Assembly: GCA_963575745.1 (NCBI GenBank)
Contig: CAUYUJ010009791.1
Location: 65,001-129,000 of the forward strand
DNA from: Prorocentrum cordatum
Taxonomy: Eukaryota > Sar > Dinophyceae > Prorocentrales > Prorocentraceae
DNA: 64,000 bases
Direction: 5' to 3'
Under the pieces are notes generated by a model, which saw nothing but the letters and a program-made list of their open reading frames with translations, was not told where the DNA came from and made no database searches. Within the stretch, counting starts at the first letter, position 1. Each line of letters begins with the position of its first letter. Below, piece after piece: positions 22,247 through 32,599 of this stretch. Both the position numbers and the translations under genes were made by a program.

Positions 22247-23072
22247 TTCCCTACCTAGGCTCTGCCTAGAAGGGTTCTTACTCTGTTAGCTAAAGGGGCC
22301 GGGCAATGGAAACCGCCCCGGGCGGTTCCCCCCGTCCCCGCCCCGCGGTTCCCCCAGTCCCCTGGGAGCTTTAGCCTTAGCTTTAGCTTTAGCTTAGCTT
22401 TAGCTTTAGCTTTAGCTGTAGCTTTAGTTTTAGCTTAGCTTTAGCTTAGCTTTAGCTTAGTGCTAGCTTAGATTTAGCTTATGGTTAGCTTAGCTTTAGC
22501 TTAGCGTCAGCTTAGTGTTAGCTTAGATTTAGCTTAGAATTAGCTTAGCTTTAGCTTAGCTTTAACTTAGCTTTAGCTTAGTGTTAGCTTAGCTTTAGCT
22601 TAGCTTTAGCTCAGCTTTAGCTTAGCTTTAGCTTAGCTTCAGCTTAGCGTTAGCTTAGCTTTAGCTTAGCTTTAGCTTAGCTTTAGCTTAGCTTCAGCTT
22701 AGATTTAGCTTATATTTAGCTTAGCTTCAGCTTAGCTTTAGTTTAGCTGTGGCTTTAGCTTTAGCTTAGCTTTAGCTTAGCTTTCGCTTAGATTCAGTTC
22801 AGCTTTAGCTTCGCTTTAGTTTAGCTTCAGCTTAGTGTTAGCTTAGCTTTAGCTTAGCTTTAGCTTAGCTTTAGCTTAGCTGTAGCTTAGCTTTAGCTTA
22901 GCTTTGGCTTAGCTTTAGCTTAGCTTCAGCTTAGCTTTAGTTTAGCTTTAGCTTAGCCTCAGCTTAGCTTTAGCTTAGCTTCAGCTTAGCTTCAGCTTAG
23001 CTAGTTTAGCTTTACTGTTACTACTAATGCTGCTTTCCTAGGGGCTCCAACTCCTAGGTAGGGTCGCACTGG
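22247..23072. mobile_element. CCCTACCTAGG-bounded element carrying a TTTAGCTTAGC satellite, copy 1
   Basis: The left end reads TTCCCTACCTAGGCTCTGCC and the right end reads CTCCTAGGTAGGGTCGCACTGG, giving a perfect 11-bp inverted core (CCCTACCTAGG/CCTAGGTAGGG). A ~115-bp left arm, with CGCCCCGGGCGG and CCCCGCGGTTCCCCCAGT, and a ~50-bp right arm (ACTAATGCTGCTTTCCTAGG) are shared with 38,087-38,562. Between the arms are about 640 bp of degenerate TTTAGCTTAGC repeats. No protein is encoded. Confidence 0.7.
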
Positions 23073-23094
23073 GATAATTGCAAAAAAGTGGGAA

Positions 23095-23233
23095 ACCAAA
23101 AGGTACCCATACCGCTACTCCCCGGACCTCTCCCGGGGCGCGTCCTGACCAGGATTTCGGGGGGAATCCAGCGATGGAAACGGGCGGGGGGGTAGAGAGG
23201 TATAGAGGTATGGGTACCTTTTTCCTCCTCTGA
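23095..23233 (+). mobile_element. Short TIR element, GGTACC family, copy 2
   Basis: The ends AAGGTACCCATACC and GGTATGGGTACCTT are perfectly inverted over 14 bp. The interior matches 433-589 (CCGGACCTCTCCCGGGG, GACCAGGATTTCG). It sits 20 bp beyond the right end of the 22,247-23,072 element. Confidence 0.65.
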
Positions 23234-23727
23234 GAATATAGAGGCTCGCGCATCGATCTTTTGTCGGGTCGGGCGAAAGGGGGGTATAGCAAAGGGGGGG
23301 GGGTGAGAATCAGCTCACGCAGCTGATTCTCCCGGCGCCTCCCGGCGCCGGAGGCGGCCATGTATCGAGGAATGGGCCCCTCGGCGAGGCCGAAACCAGC
23401 TGCATGCAGCAAATTTCGTACCCCCCCCTTTCCCAATCCCCCCTTTCGCCCGGCCCGATTTTGGAGCGCCGCCCCCCGCGGCCCGCGGCGGCCCCGGCTC
23501 CCCGTAGGTGGTGCCGCAGGCCCGCCCTGAGCGCGCGCCGCTCTGGCAGGCCCGCGCCGAGGGCAGGGCGGGCGCCGGCGGGCAGAGCTCCCCGTAGGTG
23601 GTGCTGACCTGCGACGGGGAGCCCCCGCAGGCCTGGCAGGGGGAGGAGCGGCGGCACGCGAGCCCGGCGCCCGGGCACCGGGCCAGGCCTGGGCCCCGGA
23701 GATCCAGCCTTCTTTTTCTGGTTTATA
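23234..23727. other. No gene; GC-rich with one hairpin
   Basis: A hairpin at 23,305-23,331 pairs GAGAATCAGCT with AGCTGATTCTC over a 5-nt loop. The long minus-strand frame across this region and the ATT tract is not credible as protein. Confidence 0.4.
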
Positions 23728-23759
23728 TATGATGATAATAACGATAATAATCATACTAC

Positions 23760-23843
<84 letters not shown>

Positions 23844-23922
23844 TAATAGTAATAATAATAATACTAATACTAATAAGAATAATAATACTAATAGTAATAA
23901 TAATAATAGTATTAATAATACA

Positions 23923-23953
<31 letters not shown>

Positions 23954-24035
23954 ATAATAATAATAATGCTAATGATAATGATAACGATAATGATAATAAT
24001 ACTAATAATAATACTAATAATAATAATAATAAAAT
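23728..24035. repeat. (AAT)n microsatellite
   Basis: AAT array interrupted by GAT and ACT units, giving artificial poly-Ile frames. Confidence 0.95.
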
Positions 24036-24040
24036 AATTA

Positions 24041-25574
24041 TCCCGGCAAAGCAACCTAACAGCGATGTGTAGGAGCATATCTGGAAGCATTCCCCTTAAG
24101 ATTCGGATGAGAATCCAGTTGTAGAATTCTGCTGTTCTCGCAGTCGTAGTCGCATTCGCGATGACAGTCGCAGTGGCAACGGCAGTCGCAGTCACAGCCT
24201 CAGCCTCAGCCTGCCTCAGCCTCAGCCTCAGCCTGCCTCAGCCTCAGCCTGCCTCAGCCTCAGCCTCAGCCTGCTTCAGCCTCAGCCTCAGTCTGCCTTC
24301 AGCCTCGGCCTCAGCCTCCCTGCCTCAGCCTCGGCCTGCATCAGCCTCAGCCTCAGCCTCAGCCTGCCTCAGCATCAGCCTGCCTCAGCCTCAGCCTCAG
24401 CCTGCCTCAGCCTCAGCCTCAGCCTGCTTCAGCCTCAGCCTCAGTCTGCCTTCAGCCTCGGCCTCAGCCTCAGCCTGCCTCAGCCTCAGCCTGCATCAGC
24501 CTCAGCCTCAGCCTCAGCCTGCCTCAGCATCAGCCTGCCTCAGCCTCAGCCTCAGCCTGCCTCAGCCTCAGCCTCAGCCTGCTTCAGCCTCAGCCTCAGT
24601 CTGCCTTCAGCCTCGGCCTCCGCCTCAGCCTGCCTCAGCCTCAGCCTGCATCAGCCTCAGCCTCAGCCTCAGCCTGCCTCAGCCTCAGCCTTCCTCAGCA
24701 TCAGCCTGCCTCAGCCTCAGCCTCAGCCTGCCTCAGCCTCAGCCTCAGCCTCAGCCTCAGCCTGCTTCAGCCAAAGCCTCAGTCTGCCTTCAGCCTTGCC
24801 TCAGCCTCAGCCTCAGCCTGCTCAGCCTCAGCCTGCATCAGCCTCAGCCTCAGCCTCAGCCTGCCTCAGCATCAGCCTGCCTGCCTCAGCCTCAGCCTGC
24901 CTCTGCCTCAGCCTCAGCCTGCTTCAGCCTCAGCCTCAGTCTGCCTTCAGCCTCGGCCTCAGCCTCAGCCTGCCTCAGCCTCAGCCTGCCTCAGCCTCAG
25001 CATCAGCCTGCCTCAGCATTCAAAATTGGCCCAGGAATGGAGTTCTGGGAACTCGAAGACACGAAGTGGCCTACAGTTGGCTCCGGGCATTCAAAATCAT
25101 GCCCAGGAATGGAGTTCTGGGAACTCGAAGACCACGAAGTGGCCTACAGTTGGCTCCGGGCATTCAAAATCATGCCCAGGAATGGAGTTCTGGGAACTCG
25201 AAGACCACGAAGTGGCCTACAGTTGGCTCCGGGCATCCAAAATGTGGCCCGGGAATGAAGTTCTGGGAAGTCGAAGAGCACGAAGTGGCCTACAGTTGGC
25301 TCCGGGCATCCAAAATGTGGCCCGGGAATGGAGTTCTGGGAAGTCGAAGAGCACGAAGTGGCCTACAGTTGGCTCCGGTTATTCAAAATGTGGCCCGGGA
25401 GTGGAGTTCTGGGAGGTCGAAGAGCACGAAGTGTGTGACTGTTGGCTTAAAACGAGCCCGGCTCTGTTCCCGGCCCTCCTCCCCGGCACCCGCCCAGACC
25501 CCCCTGTGGAGTCCAGATGCTCTCTTTTGACACCACTAGAAACCTATCAGCAAAAGGTAAAAATAATAGTTATT
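24041..25574. repeat. Composite tandem duplication, unit 1
   Basis: Starts TATCCCGGCAAAGCAACCTA and continues through a unique leader of about 140 bp, an (AGCCTC)n/(TGCCTC)n array (24,195-25,015), then about six ~73-bp units (AATGGAGTTCTGGGAACTCG...GTGGCCTACAGTTGGCTC) and a tail ending ACTAGAAACCTATCAGCAAA. The whole order repeats at 25,575. Confidence 0.9.
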
Positions 25575-26610
25575 ATCCCGGCAAAGCAACCTAACAGCGA
25601 TATGTAGAAGCATATCTGAAAGCATTCCCCTTAAGATTCAGATGAAAATCCAGTTGTAGAATTCTGCTGTTCTCGCAGTCGTAGTCGCATTCGCGATGAC
25701 AGTCGCAGCGGCAACGGCAGTCGCAGTCACAGCCTCAGCCTCAGCCTGCCTCAGCCTCAGCCTCAGCCTGCCTCAGCCTCAGCCTGCCTCAGCCTCAGCC
25801 TCAGCCTGCTTCAGCCTCAGCCTCAGTCTGCCTTCAGCCTCGGCCTCAGCCTCAGGCCTGGCCTCAGCCTGCTCAGCCTTCAGCCTCAGCCTCAGCCTGC
25901 CTCAGCATCAGCCTGCTTCAGCACTCAGCCTCAGCCTGCCTCAGCCTCAGCCTCAGTCTGCTTCAGCCCTCAGCCTCAGTTCTGCCTTCAGCCTCGGCCT
26001 CAGCCTCAGCCTGCCTCAGCTCTCAGCCTTGCCTCTGGCCGCAGCATCAGCCTGCCTCAGCATTCAAAATCATGCCCAGGAATGGTGTTCTGGGAACTCG
26101 AAGACCACGAAGTGGCCTACAGTTGGCTCCGGGCATTCAAAATGTGGCCCGGGAATGGAGTTCTGGGAACTCGAAGACCAGGAAGTGGCCTACAGTTGGC
26201 TCGGGCATCCAAAATGTGGCCCGGGAATGGAATTCTGGGAACTCGAAGAGCACGAAGTGGCCTACTGTTGGCTCGGGCATCCAAAATGTGGCCCGGGGAA
26301 TGGTGTTCTGACCTCGAGAGACACGATTTGTGGGCCTACAGTTTTGGCTCCGGGCATTGGCTCCGGGCACTCAGAGCACGAAGTGTGGGACTGTTGGCGG
26401 AAAAAAAGCTGAGCCCGGCTCTGTTCCCGGTTTTCCAGAATGTTGCCCGGGGGAATGGGAGTCGTGGGAGGTCGAAGAGCACGAAGTGTGTGACTGTTGG
26501 CGAAAAACGATTCCCGGTTCTCCTCCCCGGCACCCGCCCAGACCCCCCTGAGGAGTCATGATGCTCTTTTGACCCTACTAGAAACCTATCAGCAAAAGCT
26601 GTTAGGTAAT
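25575..26610. repeat. Composite tandem duplication, unit 2
   Basis: Same leader, a shorter (AGCCTC)n array (25,730-26,060), about four to five 73-bp units with small indels, and the same tail. A scrap of the tail (ATCAGCAGAAGCTGTTAGGT) recurs at about 28,266. Confidence 0.85.
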
Positions 26611-26884
26611 AATAATTACCCTGCGACGTACCCAACCCGATGGCATCACGTGGCAAGAGGAGTAGGGAAACATTGGCAGGAACCGTGACAGTGCAGGCGC
26701 GGCGATTTGTAGTGCGACCTACATGGGATGCGTAATGTTGCACGACTCACAGAACAGCAATCGATAAGACGAGGAGTAGGTCTCAAGGCTCGTTAAACAA
26801 TAGCGGGGGCGGGAACGAGGGACAGGAGAAGGACGAACCCAGTAGGAAGGGGCGAGGAGCCATCGCAGCAGCAGCAGCATGACT
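26611..26884. other. No gene seen
   Basis: Unique-looking sequence between the composite duplication and the 101-bp satellite. Confidence 0.4.
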
Positions 26885-28115
26885 CGCAGCCCCCCAGGGA
26901 TGGCGAGATCTAATCTGAATCCCCGTATGACGTCACTCCGCTGGCCACCAAAGCAGCCCTCGAAAGTGGCGACAGTTTCACAGATCGCAGCCCCCCAGGG
27001 ATGGCGAGGTCGAATCTGAATTCCCGAAGAGGTCACTCCGCTGGCCCCCCCAGCAGCCTTCGAACGTGGCGACACTTTCGCAGATCGCAGCCCCCCAGGG
27101 ATGGCGAGATCTAATCTGAATCCCCGTATGACGTCACTCCGCTGGCCACCCCAGCAGCCCTCGAAAGTGGCGACAGTTTCACAGATCGCAGCCCCCAGGG
27201 TTGGCGAGGGTCGAATCTTGAATTCCCGAAGGGCTCGTCACTCCGATGGCCCCCCAGAAGCCTTCGAAAGTGGAGACAGTTTCACAGATCGCAGCCCCCC
27301 AGCGCCTGCGAGGTCTAATCTGAATCCCCGTAGGGCGTCACTCCGCTGGGCCCCCCAGCAGCCCTCGAATGTGGCGACAGTTTCACAGATCGCAGCCCCC
27401 CAGGGATGGCGAGGTCTAATCTGAATCTGCGTGGTGCCTCACCCCGCTGGACCCACCAGCAGCCCTCGAAGTGGCGACAGTTTCACAGATCGCAAGCCCC
27501 CAGGGATGGCGAGGTCTATCTGACGTCCCCGTAGGGCGTCACTCCGTCTGGGCCCCCCAGTCAGCCCTCGAAAGTGGCGGACATGTTTCACCGTCGCAAA
27601 GCCCCCCAGGGATGGCGAGGTCTATCTGAGTCCCCGTGTTTTTTTACACGGCGTCACTCCGCTGGGCCCCCCAGCAGCCCTCGAAAGTGTCGACAGTTTC
27701 ACAGATCGCAGCCCCCCAGAGATGGCGAGGTCTAATCTGAGTCCCCGTAGGGCGCCACTCCGCTAGGCACCCCAGCAGCCCTCGAAAGTGGCGACAGTTT
27801 CACAGATCGCAGCCCCCCAGGGATGGCGAGGTCTAATCTGAGTCCCCGTAGGGCGTCACTCCGCTGGGCCCCCCCAGCAGCCCTCGAAAGTGGTGACAGT
27901 TTCACAGATCGCAGCCCCACCAGGGATGGCGAGGTCTAATCTGAGTCCCCGTAGGGCGTCACTCCGCTGGGCACCCCAGCAGCCCCCGAAAGTGGCGACA
28001 GTTCCACAGATCGCAGCCCCCCCAGAGATGGCGAGGTCTAATCTGAGTCCCCGTAGGGCGTCACTCCGCTGGGCCCCCCAGCAGCCCTCGAAAGTGGCGA
28101 CAGTTTCACAGATCG
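26885..28115. repeat. 101-bp satellite, about 12 copies
   Basis: Head-to-tail units starting CGCAGCCCCCCAGGGATGGC and running through AGGTCTAATCTGA, GTCACTCCGCTGG and CAGCCCTCGAAAGTGGCGAC. Starts fall near 26,885, 26,986, 27,086, 27,187 and onward. Middle units are more diverged than outer ones (for example 27,490-27,640, with a T7 insertion). Confidence 0.95.
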
Positions 28116-28225
28116 TAAGAGCAAGAGAAGAGAGGAGGAGGCGGGAGGAGGCGGGAGGAGGAGGAGGAGGAAGGTGGAGACCACAGTGCTCTATTCAAAA
28201 CGAGTACCCAACGCAGGAGGGCTGG

Positions 28226-28425
28226 GAATAATAATAATAAGAAGAAGAATAATAATAATAACAATAATCAGCAGAAGCTGTTAGGTAATAATAATAATAA
28301 TCATTGTAATAAGCATAATAATAATAATAAGAATAACAATAATAATAATAACAATAACAATAACAATAACAATAATAATAATAACAATAATAAGAATAAT
28401 GATGATAATAATAATAATAATAAAT
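28226..28425. repeat. (AAT)n/(AAC)n microsatellite
   Basis: AAT-rich array with AAC and AAG units, preceded by a scrap of the composite-duplication tail. Confidence 0.9.
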
Positions 28426-28429
28426 AGTA

Positions 28430-29035
28430 ATAGAACAAAGACAAAAAACAAAAAAGCAGGGCGGGGGCTCTGTTCTCGCAGAGTCCGGCCCCAGATGGGG
28501 GGCCCTCGCCGGGCCTCGGGGCCGGCACGCAGAACGGCCTGGGATGAAGAACCGATCCTGGGGAATGGGTGGAGACTTCTGGAGACCCCGCGTTGCAAAA
28601 AATCGCATCGGATCCCAGGGACTCCGTTCAGACCCCGCTCCGACGCGGTACGGTGCATAGTTTGTTCGGCTCTGGGGGCCGGAAATCAATGCACCGTACC
28701 ATTCCTGGGTCGAGAATGGACGACGCCAAGCGCCAACGCGGTACGGTGCACACAAGTCGTCCGCGGAGAAAATGAACCCGGCACGACCCCAATGTGGGGA
28801 ACTCTTCCTAAGCCGGCCGCGCAACAATGGGGGGCGGGGAACCCGAGGATACCGAGGGATCTCCGAGCAACGGGAAACTATAGCAATAGGAGGCACCGGG
28901 GCCAGGGAACACGAGGAACCCGAGGAACCTGAGGAACCTCCGGGCAACGGGCAACGTAAGAATGCGAGGCACGAACTTTGAACCAAGTAGGAACCCCCTA
29001 GGCAAGCCAAAATTGGGGGAATACATCGCGCAGCC
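28430..29035. other. No gene; small inverted and direct repeats
   Basis: GCGGTACGGTGCA occurs at about 28,637 and 28,738, and its complement TGCACCGTACC at about 28,690. GAGGAACCYGAGGAACC repeats lie near 28,915-28,940. Confidence 0.45.
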
Positions 29036-29054
29036 TCGTCTCCGTCAGGGAGGC

Positions 29055-29245
29055 GTCGTGACCGAAACTGTGCCCGGAGATCCGCCCGAGTGTGACCGAA
29101 ACTGGCGCCCGAAGTTTTCCGGCCGCGCCCAAGTGTGACCGAAATGTTTGGTTCGAAACCAAGACGGTTCCTAATTTCGGTCGCACTACGTCTTCGGTCA
29201 CAACCTCGGGCACGTTTTCGGTCACCCATGTTTGTTCGGTCACCA
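29055..29245. repeat. Symmetric GTGACCGAAA array around a palindrome
   Basis: Three forward GTGACCGAA copies (about 29,058, 29,092, 29,134) face four TTCGGTC(A/G)C copies (about 29,174, 29,193, 29,215, 29,235) across the palindrome TTGGTTCGAAACCAA at 29,149-29,163. Confidence 0.75.
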
Positions 29246-29335
29246 ACCTGTTCGGCTGATAGGGGCAGGATGCCAAGAAAAGCATGAGATCCGGGCGTCA
29301 CATTTCTTCCACACCAGGCGTCCTGGCCTGGCTTC

Positions 29336-29480
29336 AGGTCGGGAATGTCCTTCTACAGGCGGATTTTGGACGAAGATTGAATGGAAACAAAAAACGTAAA
29401 CCATAGATGGACAATCGCCCCCATACTATTTTTGACTATTTTTGAATACTCCTCCTGTAGAAGGACATGCCCGACTCGAA
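29336..29480 (+). mobile_element. MITE with AGGTCGGG ends, 145 bp
   Basis: Left AGGTCGGGAATGTCCTTCTA, CAGGCGGATTTTGGA; right CTCCTGTAGAAGGACATGCC, CGACTCG. The arms are inverted over about 25 bp. The centre is AT-rich (ACTATTTTTGACTATTTTTG). Near-identical 23-bp direct repeats (ACCAGGCGT...CCTGGCTTC, two mismatches) flank it at 29,313-29,335 and 29,481-29,503. Confidence 0.75.
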
Positions 29481-29503
29481 ACCAGGCGTTCTCGCCTGGC
29501 TTC

Positions 29504-29893
29504 GGGCCCCAGGCCCCTCACTGGTCGATCCGTTCGGAAAAGGGCACCGCAAAATGGGGTCTGGGACTTTGCCCGTGATTCTTCGCGAGGCTGTCGCAGC
29601 GTCGGACCTCAGAGAAAACCGTGCCTTCGAACGCCCAGGTTTCGCTGGCCCTCCCCCCGAAACGGCCCGAACCCTTCCGAGACCCTCCTGGAACCCTCCG
29701 AAAAGCCTACCAGCACCCTTCGGGCCCTTCGGGGAGAGTTTTCGGAGGGTTTCGGAAGGCGTCGGTCGATCCATGAGCCAACCCCAGATTTCCGAATAGG
29801 CGTAGACGTAACCTTTCGGATCTCCGCGCGGTTTCCTCGGATCCGCGCCGGGACCCCCCTGGCGGGGCCTGCGGGGGGTTCAGCGCACCCGGT
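29504..29893. other. No gene; TTTCGGA repeats and a partial TIR element
   Basis: Several TTTCGGA/CCGAAA patches lie at 29,650-29,765. A partial GGATCCGCGC-family arm (CCGCGCGGTTTCCTCGGATC) lies at about 29,823. Confidence 0.4.
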
Positions 29894-30028
29894 CAGGAGG
29901 AGGAGGAGGAGGAGGAGGAGGAGGAGGAGGAGGAGGAGGAGGAGGAGGAGGAGGAGGAGGAGGAGGAGGAGGATAGGAGGAGGAGAAGAAGGAGGAGGAG
30001 GAGGAGGAGGAGGAGGAGGAGGAGGAGC
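29894..30028. repeat. (GGA)n microsatellite
   Basis: Long GGA run with one TAGGAGG and one GAAGAAGG interruption. Confidence 0.95.
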
Positions 30029-30286
30029 AGCTGGAGCAGGCGTTTTCTCTCGCCCAGAGACGGCGCCCTCGCTCGGAAGCCTACACGGAGCTCCAAACCC
30101 AGACGTCAGGCGTCTCGCTTTGTTCGAGACGCGTGCCTCCGACCTCTCGTCTCGACCATTTCCCCACGGTGCCGGTGTCTCATCCCGCGTCGTCACTTGA
30201 TGGTCGCGAGGCCCGGCAAGGGCCCGCAGATGCCGAAAACAATGGAGCATTTCGGATACGCGTAAAATAAATAACCCTCGGCAAGA

Positions 30287-30408
30287 GTGACCTTTGGTGC
30301 GCGGCTTCATGGGGGGGCGCGACGGGGCCAAAACCAAGCGCGCAAGCCGCCGGTGCCGCTTTGTGCTCAGCGATGGGGAGAAACCAATGGGCCCGCACCA
30401 AAGGTCAC
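30287..30408. mobile_element. Putative TIR element, perfect 15-bp ends
   Basis: GTGACCTTTGGTGCG at 30,287-30,301 is the exact reverse complement of CGCACCAAAGGTCAC at 30,394-30,408. The span is 122 bp. No target duplication and no second copy were seen. Confidence 0.45.
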
Positions 30409-30674
30409 GCCTGCGAAAGGTCACTCTCACGTCTAGTCGAACATCGCTGTCCCGATGCTATCGAGACGCCAGATGTCTGGGAAGGCTTTCTGCGTTGTGC
30501 AGCGTCTTCTCCCTCGAAGGCCTTCGCCGGGCTTGGCCGGCGCCAGGCGCCGCCGCAGGGGCCCACCATCGAGCCCCAGGACGCCTCCGAGGGGAACGCT
30601 TAGACGCGGTCCAGTCTTCGACGCTGCGATTATATGGAGGGCGTCTGTGTGTATATATATATACACACAAGACT

Positions 30675-32517
30675 GCATTGGCGCTGCGCGCCATGCACCT
30701 TGGTCCGTTGGAATTCGCACGCTAGCAGAATGCGAGCGTGCGTACGTGCGCACACACATATGAGTCTATGAATGCATAGTACATATGTAATATGTTATAC
30801 GTTTGTATGGATAGGTACATGTATATGCAAATGGTCAGTGTAACTATGCGCACGCATACACATGCGTACATCAGACGGCGGTGGCCTGACCAGTTGCTCA
30901 TATCATCGCGCCACTAAAAGGCGCGAGGGTCTCAAGCAAACGTGGTCATACGACCACGGGGCAATGCGGGTGAAAATGGCCTGAACACCTCCGCTCAGGG
31001 GGGGGCGTATCCGAAGTCAGCCGCGCGAGGAAGTTTCAAGCGAGGAGTGGTCTGAACACCTCTGCCCGGGGCATCCTTGAACGTAGAGTTGCGAGAAGTC
31101 GCACGCGAAAGTGGCCGAGCCACCACGGTGCAAGGCACCTCCGAAGTGAGACTTGCGAGAGCGTCTCAGGCGACAGCGGCTGGAACACCTCAACTGAGAG
31201 TGTCCCGGGCCCCAGAGCTGCGATGATGTCTCAAGCGAAAACGGCGGGGCCGATGCGAAGCAAGGCGCTTCTGAGGTCGGAAGTGCGAGCATATCTCTGG
31301 CGAAGCGGATTAGACTACTTTCCGTTATCTCCTCTTCCTCCTTCCCCTTTTCCTTTCCTCCTGTTCCTCCTCCTCCCCCCCCCATCCTCCTGTTCCTCCT
31401 CCTCTTCCCCTGCCCCCTCTCCGCTTCTTTTTTGTCCATGCTCCCCGTCCCCGGCGGCGCGGCGCGGCGCCGCTCGGCCCCCCTGCGAGTCAAGCGGCAA
31501 AGGGCGAGAGAACCCCCCGAATTAGGAACGGTTTTTCCCAAGCCGCCAAGGGGGCCCGAAGGTAGTGCAAGAGGCGGCGCAGGTTCTGAAATCCCCCAAG
31601 GGCTCCTCGGATTCGGCCGGCCCTCTCCGGCAAGGTAGGCAAGGGCGCCAACAGCGCGTCCGGATGAGATGGCGTCGTGGCCCCGACGGTTTGCATTGAG
31701 CGCTGCGAGAAGCTCAGTCGAGGCGGGAGGAGGAACATGAAGAGGACGAGGAGAAGGAGGAGGAGGAGGAAGAGGAGGAGGATGAAGAGGAGGAAGAGGA
31801 TGAAGAGGACAGATTCTGTGGACATCTGGGGTGCAGCCGAGGTGTCGCGGAAGAAATCCGCAGCAGAGACTTGGGAGAGTGAGGGGAGCTGCTTCTGCTA
31901 GACCTTTGGCGGGGCGGAACGTGAAACATCACGTGGAATTAGGACAAGGAGGAGGAGGAGGTAGAGGAGGAAGAGAATGAGGAAGAGGAGGAGGAGCTCT
32001 TGGGTCCTTCGGTGGTTTGAACGAAGAATGGCCTCGCTGCGCCATTTGACACGACAACGACGACGACGAAGGCGACGACAAAGAGAAGGGAGAATGAGAG
32101 GGGGAGACCGCTGTGTTGGGATCTCGTGGTGCGCCTCTCGGGGCCCTCTGAGAAGCAGTTTTGGGGTTCTTGGGATCTTTTGGGGGCCTCTTGGGGGCCT
32201 CTTGGGGGCTCCTTGGGGCCTCTTGGGAGCCTCTTGGGGCCTCATGGGGTTCTCTCCGGGCGTCTTTGGGCCCTCTCGCGGCGGAAAATTTAGTTTTTGA
32301 ATTTTTGGGCGCCCTCTTGGGTCTCTCTTGGGGCCGTTTTGGTGCTCTCTTGGGCCGTCTTGGGCACCTCTTGGGCGGTCTCGGAGCCCTCCTGGACCGT
32401 GTTGGGGCCTTCTTGGAAGCCTCTTGGGCAGTATTGGGGCGATCTAGGGAGCCTCTTGGGCCATTGTGGAGCGTTGGGAAACGGGAAAAGCGAGAAGGCC
32501 AAAAACATTGAAAAACG
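30675..32517. repeat. Segmental duplication, copy B
   Basis: Direct copy of 17,188-19,104, about 13.5 kb downstream. Beyond 32,517 the sequence changes abruptly (into GGACCTCTTACAGG), whereas copy A continues with more CTTGGG repeats. Confidence 0.9.
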
Positions 32518-32599
32518 GACCTCTTACAGGCGCCCTGGCGCTCTCCCCGAGGCGCTGGCTGCATTTTGATCGAGAATGAGGCTCACTCTCAAGCGGTTT

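Noticed and set aside
22380-23020. TTTAGC-rich array considered as telomeric repeat
   Set aside because: The unit is TTTAGCTTAGC, not TTTAGGG or TTAGGG. It is degenerate and bounded by element arms in the middle of the window.
24161-25258. 365-codon frame of SASASACLSLSL repeats
   Set aside because: Encoded entirely by the AGCCTC array; a second frame is equally open, and array length differs between tandem units.
26885-28115. Regular ~101-bp periodic array considered as CRISPR
   Set aside because: Units are similar over their whole length with no short repeat/unique spacer alternation and no cas genes; it is a satellite.
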